Numbered from the stretch's first letter, positions 20,896-32,169 are shown. The stretch: DNA of 64,000 nt from Ascarosepion bandense (GCA_037127315.1 JBBBDQ010000191.1:14987001-15051000); one strand, 5' to 3'. Numbers and translations are program-made. Notes: a model not told the origin generated them from the letters alone.

Positions 20896-22010
20896 TGTCA
20901 GAATGTGAGTCAAGGCTATCGCTTTTGCCTGCTAGATATTGGATTTGTAGAACATTCTTTTTAAGCCCTTCAGTCGTCATCATGGAGTTAGTCAAGATAT
21001 AATGAGGAGGCAGAAAGCTTCTAATTGAGGGATACGCCTATATTGTTGACAAAACTAGAGAATAACTGTGCAAAACAAGACTGATTAAATCGATTATGTA
21101 ATTAGCAAAACTTCTTCGGGATATTCACTTCCACCAACACCTGGACAGATCGCCGACAGTTTCTAAAAAGAAAAAATAGATGAGAGCTTGAACTTGGAAA
21201 AACTTAAACCGTCAACCAATTGTCCTGTCTGTGAATTGTCTACCAGTGAATTGTCTTTAGGCGAACTGCTCGCACACGGGCAGAACACTCCGCCCAGGCC
21301 GTTGAGTCTAGGAGGCCCTCTTGTTGTATACTGCATCTGGAAACCAAGATTGTCGATCGGCTTGACATGAACAAGAAACATATATAAAAATATAATCTTA
21401 TATTTTTATTCTCTTCAGTGACCGTTGTGTGTAGAGGAGTAGTGGGAGGGTTTCATGTACATACGGAGGAGTTGATGGGCTGGAGTTGTTTTACATTCCC
21501 TGCGTTCTCACCGAGGCCTTGCTTGTCGTTAATCTAAATTTGGAAAAACCTGATCGTATATAAGCTGTGGTTCCTGCATTTCGCTCGATTGCGTCATCTT
21601 TTTTACAGGCACATTGTTTTTTGGGTTTTTTTTTTTTTGGTTTTTTTTCGAATTATTATTATTATTATTGTTTTTCGCCACTACGTTTCCATGGTTTATT
21701 TTCCCTGATCTTGAATACGGCTGCTAACAAAAACTCAACCACATTCCTTCTATGTAAAGCTGGTCTTGCATTCTTAATTCTCCAAAAAATATCTATTTTA
21801 ATGTAAATACATTTTTGTTTTTATTTCCTGATCTGGAGAACAGCTGTCTTAACACAATTTCGCCTGTCACCCGACGTTCGCATTCCTGATTTCTCAAAAC
21901 AATATTCATTCAATGTAAGCACACTTTTATTTGCCAGCCTTCATTCATCTATTAAATAATATTTGTTTAATGTAAATACACTTCTGAACGAAATGTGGTC
22001 ACAGAATATA
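20896..22010. other. Spacer with short 15-bp iterations
   Basis: No gene recognised. At about 21226-21270 'gtgaattgtct' recurs at roughly 15-bp spacing. T runs occur near 21620-21650. Confidence 0.45.
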
Positions 22011-22014
22011 TAAC

Positions 22015-22730
22015 AATATCTTGAAATAGTAAAGAGTAGATTTATTCAATAAAATTTTCATTGGCTTCAACCACAGCCTCCGGATGACTTTGGAATTGCC
22101 TGCATCTCTTCTAGACGGTCTCTGTGTTTAAACTGGTGAATGCTGCCATAATTATTGCATTCAGTTCATTTTTGCTGTCATAAAAGATCGATGTACACCC
22201 CACCCATACTAATCAAGGGACTGCAGTCTGGGTAGTCAGATGGTCACATATAAGGAGTGATGTGGTCGCAGAAATTGTCTGACATTTATGAGTGGGTTTT
22301 CCTGTTTGTGCGGCATGATGCAGAGTCCTGTTGCCAGACAGTGCTATGCTATTGACCCAGAGTATCTCTATCTCCTCAAAGCATTTGATGCAGGCTTCTG
22401 CGTTAAGTCTGAGGCCTACACCAACAAATTCGGGAGTTCATTTTTATCAAAACGATCAATGAGTTTTCCGTGCTGTCGTACCTTCGTAATCACCTCATAC
22501 TCATCCAACTTTTTTTCATTTCCTCTGTACTGTTACCAGATTGACATCTAAACACTCCGAAATGTTCGTAATTCTTGCAGAGTGGACTGCGTTATTTTGC
22601 TCTTTTTCTCACAGACGGTGCCCAGCTGACCCTATTATACTGTGCAGTCGGCAAAATCTAAAACAACGCGCATGCACGAAATTAAAAATATACAATGGCG
22701 ACAATTTACGCATCGCACCTTCAGTTTGTT
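22015..22730 (-). pseudogene. Mariner transposase pseudogene, copy 2
   Basis: The minus strand gives TVWQQDSASCRTNRKTHS, the second-Asp block, followed by a stop. Later it gives NNYGSIHQFKHRDRLEEMQA, the C-terminal part. It parallels copy 1 at 12.9-13.6 kb across its length, including the shared outer edge 'cttgaaatagtaaagagta'. Many stops and frameshifts are present. Confidence 0.75.
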
Positions 22731-22739
<9 letters not shown>

Positions 22740-22766
<27 letters not shown>

Positions 22767-22995
22767 CACATACATACTATTATTATATTATATAGTATAT
22801 TATATACATACATTTTAATATTTTAATAGAAATATAATATGCATAAGAGATATATAATAAATAACGTATATTAAATAGCAATTCAATCATAATTATCTAT
22901 ATTAAATAGATAATATATTGTATATATTCTATTTTATATTATTTAATGTATATACCTTAAATTAATCATATTGTATTACAATTCTTATTAGTCGT
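22740..22995. repeat. (TA)n and AT-only tract
   Basis: A TA run is followed by about 230 bases that are almost entirely A and T, with degenerate 'atatt' motifs. Confidence 0.85.
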
Positions 22996-23054
22996 ATTAG
23001 TCATGTATTCTGATAAAGTCTTAGCTATCCTACCTAATATATTGTCATTCTTCT

Positions 23055-23385
23055 TCTATGTGCCCTGTCCTTTCTGGACGTAGGCGATCATGGCTTTTTA
23101 CGTTTCCCTGTCCCTGGTGGCTCTGAGCACGCCTTCTCCGGTTACGCCATGCAATCCTCGTTCCGTCATCCACCTGATTAGGTCCTTCAAATATGTTATC
23201 CGTTGCTTTCCCCTGTCTCCTTTTCGCTCTATCTGGCCTGTTAGTATCAGGTTCTCCAAGCTCACCTTTCTCATTGCATGTCCCAGGAACTGTTTCTTCT
23301 TGATGCTCAGTATTAATTTCCTTTTTGTTTCCATCATTTCCAAGACCTCATCATTGTTCACATGCTCAATCCATGCCTCAGATAA
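23055..23385 (-). pseudogene. RTE-like LINE, C-terminal relic
   Basis: The minus strand reads NNDEVLEMMETKRKLILSIK, then LENLILTGQIERKGDRGKQR and ITYLKDLIRWMTERGLHGV. This is the conserved C-terminal tail after the RT domain. One open frame of 87 residues survives, but nothing upstream does, so it is a 5'-truncated insertion. Confidence 0.75.
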
Positions 23386-23429
23386 ATAACGAGCTATTCC
23401 GTTTTTAATGCGATGAAAAGTTGAAAAAA

Positions 23430-23910
23430 TACATCAAAGAAGCTGTTCGGCCTTAGTGAGTGAAAGAAGTGATAATGCTCTCATGCGTTTAACGTCTGCT
23501 TCAGTGAAATGTAAAAAACTGTCAACTTCAAATCTTTTAATTTATACCATCTTGCTTCTTTAAATAATGACCTGCATTCATATTTATTATTGAGATTGAA
23601 ATATTTTGTTAAGCTCAAATATTTAACGGTGCAACAGGGAAATTCCACGCGAATTTTATAACCAGGAACTCGCAAAGAGCTTATCCAATCATTAAGGAAA
23701 GATGAAATAAAAATATATTAGAGACACTCTTGTGTTTTAGTGAGAAAGAACGCATGCGTAAAAACAGCTCGAAAGTGAAAATCGAGATGGTGATAACGTC
23801 TCTTGCGTTTAACGTTTGCCTCAATAAAGTGTAAAACCTTGACAGTGTTTAATCTTTTCAATTTCACCATTTTAATTCTTGAAATAATGGTCTTCACTCA
23901 AAATGATATC
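23430..23910. repeat. Diverged direct duplication (about 330-bp offset)
   Basis: 23440-23590 and 23770-23910 share the order 'gataatgctctcatgcgttt' / 'gataacgtctcttgcgttta', 'cttcagtgaaatgtaaaaa' / 'ctcaataaagtgtaaaacc' and 'aaatcttttaattt' / 'taatcttttcaatttca'. They look like an old tandem duplication or two copies of an unlisted repeat. Confidence 0.6.
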
Positions 23911-24179
23911 AAGCTTAAGCCTCAGTGCGCACAAAAGGCAGAACCTTTCCACCGGGAGGGAGCTGGGGACATTACTCGGTGCCTGAAGCGTCTCCAAAAG
24001 GGTAAGTGACGAGGGTGCTTGAGCAATTTTTCCACGGTATTGCTGTTAAACCTACTTTAAACTAATCTTGTGTCACATTCGGAAGCAACATGGGCGCAAT
24101 GAAAAATCCACATATTTAGGATTGTTATTGCAACATTTTGTTAAGGTTGTTAAGCTCAAACCTCAAGGGTCCTGGGTGT

Positions 24180-24667
24180 CACGCTAAACTGCATCCAGCA
24201 ACAAGGCCTCTGATTGGGAGGTTATGGAACCCCCTCTTAATTGCTATTGTTTTCAGGTTCACTCTGACTCAGGGTGGTATTATCTGTTAGGGTCCCAGCT
24301 ATGGGCAAAAATTCAACCTCTGAACTGGGATCAAAATACTATGAAAGTATAAAAATAGACTTGTATAAAAATTTCAGCAATACTTTTATGACAAAGAAAA
24401 TGTTACCAGCAATCCATTTTTTAAGGTAGATAAATATTAGCAGTAATACATTTTTGAAGAAAACAATACTACCAGCAATATATTAAAATACGTATTAGCA
24501 ATACATCTAACTCTTAACAAAACCCTCTTTACAAAAATATGTCAATGAAATCTGATTTACAAACTGTTTTTTTTACAAAGAATACATATTCTATTCATAT
24601 GAAACTATTATAAAAAAAAAGTCAGTATTAAATAACCAATTGAGGTTGATATGCCGAAAAACAAAAC
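24180..24667 (+). repeat. Interspersed repeat family A, copy 2
   Basis: It starts near 'aaactgcatccagcaacaag', passes 'gttagggtcccagctatggg' and iterated 'accagcaat' units, and ends at 'gttgatatgccgaaaaacaa'. The same order occurs at 28.77-29.34 kb. Length is about 490 bp and it has no coding frame. Confidence 0.75.
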
Positions 24668-25708
24668 AGACCGCGAGTAGTGTGTAGTCAGGGAATTTGC
24701 AATGGGATTATTTAATCATAGGTATTAAGTTAGAAATTGTGATTCATCAGAAAATTCAAATAGTAAAATTTTCATGTATATTGGTGGTATAAATTTGTTA
24801 AATTTAGAGAAGCATTCATTTTCGGTTTTTACTTATACAAGTCGCGATTATGTCCTATAAAAAGCATATTAACTGTTGGTAGCTACTATAGTTTAATATT
24901 CCTGAAGTGATTCATCGTTTGTTTTTTTTTTCTTGCTTTATTTCATTTTATAGAATATTCAGTGAATATTCAGTATTCTAAGCACAATACAATGTTAGAT
25001 AATTACATCAGGCGCCATTTTTTTATTTACCTTGTCGATCTTGAGCGTCTAAATAAAACTTGAGTCGGTCACATTTTTAATATTTCTCTTGTTATCAATA
25101 TAGACTCCCCAAATTTATGGAGCCTTGGATATTTTTGAATTCATTCATATGTATGAATTTATGGGCAGGTGTGGTGTGTTTGAGGTGGATTAGGTATATA
25201 ATTCTAATGCATATATGAAATTCGTATGTCAATATGTTCCTACCTGTATATGCGATGGTTTACATTGATTGAATATATGCACGAGAATGAAATATTTTCA
25301 GTGCGGCTATATATGTGCAAGTAAGTTTGTACATGAATATATAGTGCTTACTTGTCTCTATCCAAAGTCTGTTTATACTATGATTTCTGTTCGTATATAG
25401 GTTTTTAATGTAGGCAGAAAAATATTTCATAAACTATCGCAACTTTTGGAAACTCTTCGTCGTACATCTTTTATGCATATTTTATTTATTTGTTTTTTAT
25501 CTTTACAAAAAAAAATATTCTGCCCTTCACGAATTATTCAAAAATATTCTAAATAGTAGATTTTTCTTTTTTTTTTCTTTTATCGACCAATCTATCTTCA
25601 GCGTTTGTCAATATGTCGAAATCCGCCATTCATCGATTCTCATTTTTCTGTTTAAAAAAAAAAATATCCTTTTCTCTTTTTCTCTCATTTATTAGATTTT
25701 ATAATTTC

Positions 25709-25750
<42 letters not shown>

Positions 25751-26900
25751 TTGAAACATACATGTATTTCCACGCAATTTGCTTCTATTTTATCTTTATC
25801 TTTCGAATTTTATTCTTTGTTTTTTCTTACTCTTTCGCTTCTGTCCCTCTAATTTAACACTTGTCTATTTTTTATTTCTTTTCTCCATTTTTCTTTTTTT
25901 TTTTTTTTTTTTTTTACATTGTTTTTCTCTCAATTTTCCCTTATTTACGGTTTATTTTTTTTAATTCTTTACATTCATTTTCTTCTTAAATTAATGATTT
26001 TTCTATATATTTTTTTCCTAACATCTTTTATTTTTTCCCTTGCTTTTCCCGTGATGTGAAGTATTTTGTCAAGAAACTTAAGTTTACTTTTCATATTTTT
26101 TTTACATGTAGATAGCATCTGAAATGATTCAAAATAAAAACTAATCGTCGTGCATTCAGCCGGGTTTTTTTTAGAACAAGAAATAGCAACGCTTACACGA
26201 TTTGTAATGAAGTTCTGTTAAGACAACAGAAAGATATTTTTACTTTTTTCGAACTTCTACAAAATTCTATTTTTTTTTTTTAATATACGACTGTGTTGCT
26301 TGCGTTGTATTTTCATTTATACATATTAGACATCTAGAATATAAGACAACTTTGAAAACAAGCATTCTGTTTAAGTAGTATTTCTATGTTTTCAAAGACT
26401 TCATGCGTTTCTTACGAAACGGTGCATATTTTAATGGCCCTATTTCAATCCATTGAATTTTTGAAAAGTAATACATTTTTTATCCAGTTTTGTTTTGTGT
26501 GTTTTAGGTTTGTTTTTGTTTTATTTTTTAAGGATAAGTTTTATTTTACATTGATTTTTCTTCATGACCTATCAGTCGACTCATTTTTCAAGCAAATTTC
26601 GTGGTATTTTACTTAAAGACCGCCAGAAAATAAACCATCCGAAAATTTATGGAGTAGGGAATTAAACGTACAGATTGAATAATTGTAAATTGGCAACAGC
26701 CTACATTTTTATCATAAATGTTTTTGATCGGCGATTCGTAGTTTGATAAAAAATCATTTTTTAATTATACTTTATTTTGTGTACCCACACCAGAAATGCA
26801 CATTTGCACAAGCGAGCTTTCTTTTTATGGGAACATTTTTTTTTATCTCAGCGATTATTTTTAGGATCGACCACGCGCGTGAGAACAAATTCTGACGCAT
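24668..26900. other. AT-rich, T-run-rich spacer
   Basis: No gene supported. A (TA)n tract lies at 25711-25750. Phenylalanine-rich open frames of 60-79 residues at 25.6-26.6 kb are translations of T-rich sequence. Confidence 0.5.
25711..25750. repeat. (TA)n microsatellite
   Basis: A pure TA run of about 40 bases. Confidence 0.95.
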
Positions 26901-27077
26901 GAAATGCACATAGGTTGCATGAATCTGAACCCAGACAAGTACATTGTTCGGACTGTTGTCCTCATCTTTATTGCCATGTTTACGAGGTTTCGGCCGTTGT
27001 ACGTACCAGGCCTTCGTCAGGTGCTGGGAATTTTAAACTGAACCCTTTATTTCGATCATTGGGGTATATAGATCTCA

Positions 27078-27270
27078 TTCCATGTGGGATGCTACTTCCG
27101 GATCTCATCAAGGACACATGGCTCAGTGGATAAAAGCGTTGGTTAGATCCAGTGACCTGACTCAGGGAGTTGTGAGATCAATGCCTAGCTACAGCATTGG
27201 TGAACAAATAACTTAGTTGAGCTAAAGCGAAATAACTACATGACATCCGGAAGTGGCATCGCACATGGAA
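27078..27270. mobile_element. Inverted-repeat element with a tRNA-like core
   Basis: Arms 27078-27108 and 27240-27270 are 31-bp inverted repeats (28 of 31 match), beginning TTCCATGTGGGATGCTACTT. Between them, 27116-27190 reads like a tRNA: A-box-like 'tggctcagtggataaaag' and B-box-like 'gagatcaatgcc'. It may be a tRNA-derived SINE trapped in, or mobilised as, a terminal-inverted-repeat element. Confidence 0.65.
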
Positions 27271-27319
27271 GGAGAATAATATATGGTTAACACCAATATT
27301 AATTACCTGATAAGACCTT

Positions 27320-27485
27320 GTTCTTTCAATGTCGAAACAAAATGTACAATTTTATACTAGTTTGTATATATTCTAATGTAATAATTGATAATAAATATTC
27401 ATTGCTCTATTTTTATATTGAGCACTGTTTAAATTATTATGAATGTTGCAATTATTTTCTTCGTCCCTTATTCATTTGAAGATAT
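27320..27485 (+). repeat. Interspersed repeat family C, copy 2
   Basis: Matches 19130-19318 through 'aataaatattcattgctcta' and 'tatttttatattgagcactg'. It abuts the hammerhead-bearing repeat. Confidence 0.7.
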
Positions 27486-27720
27486 CGCTCATTCAATAAT
27501 GAATTAGAGCACTCTGGCTATTGGGCGTGTATAATGATAATATACGCGCTAAAATGTCTGCCTTCTACCGAACGCCCATAGTCCAGAGGTAGAATCGCCG
27601 ACTGACGCCAATTCGGTCGGGTTTCAATCGTGGGTTAAAAAGCAATCGGAGTTTAACCGTACTGATGAGCTGTGATACAGCGAAACAGATCTGTTTGCAG
27701 ATGACTATAATTTTTCTCCT
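27484..27720 (+). mobile_element. tRNA-like repeat with hammerhead core, copy 2
   Basis: Parts in order: an AT palindrome at 'attcaataatgaat'; 'gagcactctgg'; a hairpin GCGTGTAT...ATATACGC (about 27525-27547); a tRNA-like segment with A-box-like TAGTCCAGAGG (27579-27589) and a degenerate B box near 27620-27630; and the hammerhead core at 27662. An internal pol III promoter followed by a ribozyme recalls Sm-alpha repeats of schistosomes. A ribozyme-bearing terminal repeat of a Penelope-like element is the main alternative. Confidence 0.7.
27655..27705 (+). ncRNA. Hammerhead ribozyme-like motif, copy 2
   Basis: CTGATGA (27662-27668), stem II GCTG/CAGC (27669-27672 with 27678-27681) closing loop TGATA, then GAAA (27682-27685). 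The bases after it form a 14-nt palindrome AAACAGATCTGTTT (27683-27696). Stem III could therefore be ACAG/CTGT with a loop too small to fold in cis, favouring a dimer, as proposed for short-stem-III hammerheads. Cleavage would follow GTT at 27693-27695. TGC after it can pair with GTA before the core for a short stem I. Core and stem II are seen; stems I and III and activity are inferred. Confidence 0.55.
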
Positions 27721-27744
27721 GTTACGCTCATGGAGAGAGAGAGA

Positions 27745-28235
27745 CAATGGCGAGGCAGCGTCAGCTCAGTTCATTCTCTTTACTACCAGTTACGAAAGCT
27801 CTTTCCGCGTGTTTGCTCTTTAACAGAGGCTTGTTATTTTTTCAATAATTATGTCGCTTAATAGTGAAGAATATATATACACTTCTATTATAATAAAGTG
27901 TTTATACAGCTGAACTTGACAGTCTAGATATAAACTGAAGCCAAGTGGACACATTTAGTTTTCTGAAAATTTACTTTTGCGGTCAGCGGATAATTTCCTG
28001 CGATCAACCTGGTTTTCCGGTTTTTATTTGTTAAGATTTAGTTTAGATATTTCCTCCACTTGACTAAAATACCCTCTGGTTGAGGTTAGCGAATTATTCG
28101 TCTGGTTGACATTTTAAAAAAAAAATGTTACTTCAACAGTCTACTTCCGGTCTTGATCAGCTGCCACCATTTTTTCCTTTCTGTGGTCTTTTTTTCACTA
28201 TCACTCGTTCGTTCATTCGTCCGTTTATGATAACT
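27745..28235. other. Spacer, nothing recognised
   Basis: AT-rich with no coding frame or known repeat. Confidence 0.4.
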
Positions 28236-28237
28236 AT

Positions 28238-28432
28238 TAGTCGAACTCGTTTCATTAACTTACGCACAAATATCCTTAGAAAAGGTATTAAACCATCTCT
28301 TCTCGCTCTAGATATGTGTTAAATAGCTATGATGACAACCTACTGCAGGAAAACCTTCTGCTCAGTCAGTCATGTCTTTTCCGAGACATGATCGCCAAAA
28401 CGTGTATCACGTATGGCATTTAACTGACTGAA
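28238..28432 (+). mobile_element. SINE family S1, copy 4 (head missing)
   Basis: Starts near the B-box end 'agtcgaactcg' and runs through 'ttacgcacaaatatcctta' to 'cacgtatggcatttaactga'. The tRNA head is absent. Confidence 0.7.
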
Positions 28433-28765
28433 TAGGTGTTTATTAGAAACCAATATTGAATATTGTAACTTGACCACATTAAAGAGAAAGTTGCACTAAT
28501 GTAGAATGGAAGAATAGAAAAGTATTGTGGGCAGGAAAAGATGAATGCATTTAATGACTGCTGGTGCGAAGTCATTTATTCACCACCCCACGGTGAGAAG
28601 ATGTAACACAATATTGATGCCAACGTGAGGCTGTCACGGTCCACGCGACCACTTTCATGCTGATATCGGTATTCCACCCACCCGCTCTCTTTAATGCAAT
28701 AAGGGAGTTGCTACCATAGGGTCGGATGTACAAGACTTAATATCACTCAAATTTTTTTTCTATGA
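28433..28765. other. Spacer, nothing recognised
   Basis: No gene or repeat family identified. Confidence 0.4.
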
Positions 28766-28967
28766 CGGTAAACTGCATCCGGCAGCAAGGCCTCTGATTA
28801 GGAGGTTGTAAGGAGCATATAACCACCTCTTAGTTGTTGTTGTTGTTGTTCTCAAGTCCACCCTGATCCGGAGTGGTAACACCTGTTAGGGTCCCAGCTA
28901 AGGGCAAATAGTTAAACGCCAAACTGAAGTCAAAACACTATGAAAGTATAAAAATATACTTTTATAG

Positions 28968-29009
<42 letters not shown>

Positions 29010-29337
29010 TTTTATAGAAAACTACACATTTTTTAAGAAAAAAAATTATTACCACAACACATTTTTGAAGAAAAGAAATTACTGCCATAATACATTTTTG
29101 AAGGAAAAAAAATTATTACCAGCAATATATTTTTGGATACAAAACTAGAAGACATCTTCAGTTTTCTAAAATTACAAAAAAAAAAAAACAATAAATAAAT
29201 AAATAAAAATTTTTTTTTTTAAATTGAAATCTGACTAAATCAACCTTCTCATTGTAACTGAACATTAAAAAAAACCTTTAAACGCCACCTTTTTGGCATT
29301 AAATAACCCACAGAGGTTGATATGCCGTTAAACAAAA
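28766..29337 (+). repeat. Interspersed repeat family A, copy 3
   Basis: The longest copy. It has 'taaactgcatccggcagcaa', a (GTT)n tract, 'gttagggtcccagctaaggg', a long internal (TA)n (28971-29007), iterated 'attaccagcaatatattttt' units and the end 'gaggttgatatgccgttaaa'. Confidence 0.75.
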
Positions 29338-29534
29338 CTCACTCAAAACTTTTTTTCCGTGAACTGCCCGAAGCCGAAGAAGGGAGGTGCAGTACAGATA
29401 CTTCACTTTGATCCCAGCTCGATTACTGAGTAAACTGTCATAGTAAATAGTGATTTACTAGGCGTAGCTTAGGTGTGGCTCAATGCCGCAATTATGGAAT
29501 ACTCAGTGAGAACTTAATTCAATACTCAGTCGTA

Positions 29535-30572
29535 AGTAACCTCCCTGACGTGATCAAATCCCAAGTAGGCATCTACGCTGATGACACTACCATTTACTTC
29601 CGCCTCATTAAAAAAAAATCTGGCGAGGTGGCCAAAGGTAACCCGCTGCCCTTCTCGAGAAGGATCTCCACTCTGTGGTAGACTGGGGTAAGAAATGGCT
29701 TGTAAATTTTAACGCTTCTAAAAACGAAGCTGCTATTTGTCAACCACAACAGGAAGTATCTCCTATCTCCCATCAGCATGGACCAAGCGAGTCTCCCTGA
29801 AAGCAATACACTGCGCCTGCTCGATCTTACCCTCTCTTCCAACCTCAAGTAGAACGATTACATTGAATCGATAGCTAAATCGACTGCTAGGAAGGTTAGG
29901 TCACTGTGTCGGACCAGGAAGTTTTTTTCCGTCTGAGTCCACCTTGCACATATACAAATCAATTATTCGACCATGCATTGAATACTGTTGTCATACCTGG
30001 TCGGGTGCCTCTACCATTCATCTCAGGGTTCTCGACAGGCTCCAAAGGAGAATCTGAAACGTGATCGGTCTCAATCTAGCAGCTCGACTCCAGCCACTTT
30101 CTCACTGGCGGGATTTGGCTTCCCCCTGTCTCTTCTAACAAATATTTTCATGGCTTCTGCTCCAGCGAGCTTAGCTCACGGATGCCGCTCCACAAAAATT
30201 TACTCGAGCAACAAGACTTGCAAAAAGGTCCCACCCTTTTAGAGTTAAATCAACTAAATGCAGCCGCCACTTCTACTCCAGCAGCTCCCTTCCTTGCATC
30301 TCCCGCCTGTGGAACTCTCTTCCGTATACTTGCTTCCATGACAGCTACAAGCTCCAAGAATTTAAATGCAACGTCAGTTCCCATCTCTTGTCCACTTGAA
30401 TCCAGTCCTTCTCTTATCCTTTCCCCCATCACCTCATGTATCTTGTTCTTTTCCTTCCTCACTGTACCCTCGCAACTGTCTTCACACTGGTATTCCCGTC
30501 CTTCTCTTGCTCTTTCTCTGACACCCCCAGTAACTAGTTCGTCTTTCTACTACTCTGCGTTGAGGTAAAATT
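29535..30572 (+). pseudogene. Jockey/CR1-like LINE reverse transcriptase fragment
   Basis: Begins within RT at NLPDVIKSQVGIYADDTTIY, which keeps the catalytic YADD. It continues with VDWGKKWLVNFNAS, SSNLK and, in shifted frames, the RLQPLSH and SFL...CGTLFRI regions. Several frameshifts and stops break it. The LINE 3' tail is missing, so it is truncated at both ends. A fragment of SINE S2 tail in inverse orientation (29459-29490) lies just upstream. Confidence 0.8.
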
Positions 30573-30905
30573 ACTGGTGTAAGTTAATCATTAAAAGAGT
30601 AGGAATATATCAATATAAACGAGGAGGAAAAGCAAAGAGCCCCCAGCCAAAAAAAAAAAAAAAAAAAAAAAAGAAAAGACATTTATAAATAATAAATAAA
30701 TTCATTCCAATCCTGATAAACGGTCATACCCGTAATGCGGATACTCACTTCGAACTCTGATTCTTAAGTTCACGCCAGACCTCAAATGAAATTCTTTTAT
30801 TCGCTAATGATGCTGATTCCTTGTATCGCTCTAGAAAATACCTAACTCCTGTCATTCTCTACTATTGTTGTATTGGAGCGTCCTTCCGACCTTGACGATG
30901 ACTAA
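30573..30905. other. Spacer with poly-A
   Basis: Contains an A run at about 30650-30672. Nothing else recognised. Confidence 0.4.
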
Positions 30906-31137
30906 CAAATTTGGGTGCTGGTATAGTATGTTGCCTACGAAATTTTGTCACTAATATAGTATGTGGCCTACCTTAACAAGCGAAATGTTACAATTGTCTG
31001 GTTGAGGTTAGGGAAAATAATTAGTTTCAATAAATAGCTGAATACTTACTGAGGTAGGACACATTCAAACCGGGTAGGCCACATATTATACCAGAATCAA
31101 AGAGGTAGGTCACATACTATACCGGTACCCAAATTTG
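30906..31137. mobile_element. 232-bp foldback element with nested inverted repeats
   Basis: Arms 30906-30938 and 31105-31137 match at 29 of 33 positions when inverted, beginning CAAATTTGGGTGCTGGTATA. A second inverted pair lies inside, 'atatagtatgtggcctacct' against 'gtaggccacatattatacc'. No coding frame. Superfamily unknown. Confidence 0.65.
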
Positions 31138-31711
31138 AGCAACGTTCCTGTGTAAGGTTTTACAGGAAGACCGTGAAAATCTATGAAGCTTTATGCTGTT
31201 TCAAAGTCGGTCAGTAAATGACCTTTCTGGGTAGACGATTCAGCATAAAGCTAGAAAATGTTGGAAAATATTTATGAACATTCCGCAAGGCCAGTTAATT
31301 TGAATAATATGTGGAATAGTATTTACTAAAGTAATGGTTTTCTTTTGGGGAAACTACTCCGGCAAATTTCCGATACAAACCTGTAGGCGCATTTTCTCAA
31401 CTTTGAAATTCGATTCAACCTTTGGCAAATAAAAATTGAAACTTATAGGCACGAATTCTTACTAAATGCTTTGTACTAAAACCTATTAGCTCTTTTTAAT
31501 AGCCACCTTTTGATAAAGATTGGCCGTCAGCCGTACACAGTTGAAATTATTCGGATTTCGATAATCGATCACCGACTGCCTCAAGCTAGTCCGTATTCTG
31601 TCTTAATGACAGATTAAAATGTTGGCAAACCAGAAGCAGAAGCATAAACAGTTGACTTTATCCCATTATAAACAAGTAACCGGCTGGCCTACTGTCTAAT
31701 ACCCTTCAGAA
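31138..31711. other. Apparently unique spacer
   Basis: No repeat family seen elsewhere in the window matches. No gene is supported. Confidence 0.35.
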
Positions 31712-31888
31712 ATGTCTTCGACCATCGACTCGATTGGAGACGCTATCCACCATTTTAATTTTACGCACCCTCTCCCCATGATTACCCTACATCCGTCACT
31801 AAAATCTCTTGTCTCGCTGATCTTGACGGACGATTTGAGGGTCTGGTTGGAAGAAGGCGTGGAAGGTGAGAGTCGACAGCAAGCAACG
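31712..31888 (+). CDS. Candidate short ORF or 5' coding exon, unrecognised
   Basis: An ATG at 31712, with an in-frame stop four codons upstream, opens a 58-residue frame beginning MSSTIDSIGDAIHHFNFTHP and containing DDLRVWLEEGVE. At 31866 the sequence AAG/GTGAGA is a good splice donor, so the frame could be a first exon ending at 31865. Composition is ordinary rather than low-complexity, and no repeat family overlaps. I do not recognise the protein. A 126-residue minus-strand open frame (31782-32162) overlaps it and competes. Chance is quite possible. Confidence 0.2.
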
Positions 31889-32169
31889 TGAATTGGCTTT
31901 TCTTGAAAACAGTTTGACTCCTGTTCAAGCAGATCCTTTCATTTTGGTAAGAGCAGCGAGGTGATGGGAGTTTAGCGTCAGAAAAACGAGAAAGTCGATT
32001 AGTGAATGCCCTGCTGGTCGCCCCAATTTCTCTAACTGACCAACGTCCATCTACTTGACTATCGACAATATGTTTTTCCGACGAATGAAAATGAAAGTAT
32101 CCGTGGTTTTTATTTTTCCGGCCAATAAAGTCCGGCCAAATAGACTTATAACCACGACCCACTCACGAG

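Noticed and set aside
27570..27640. A functional tRNA gene
   Set aside because: The A box fits but the B box and acceptor pairing do not, and the segment recurs within a longer repeat, so it is a tRNA-like SINE head.
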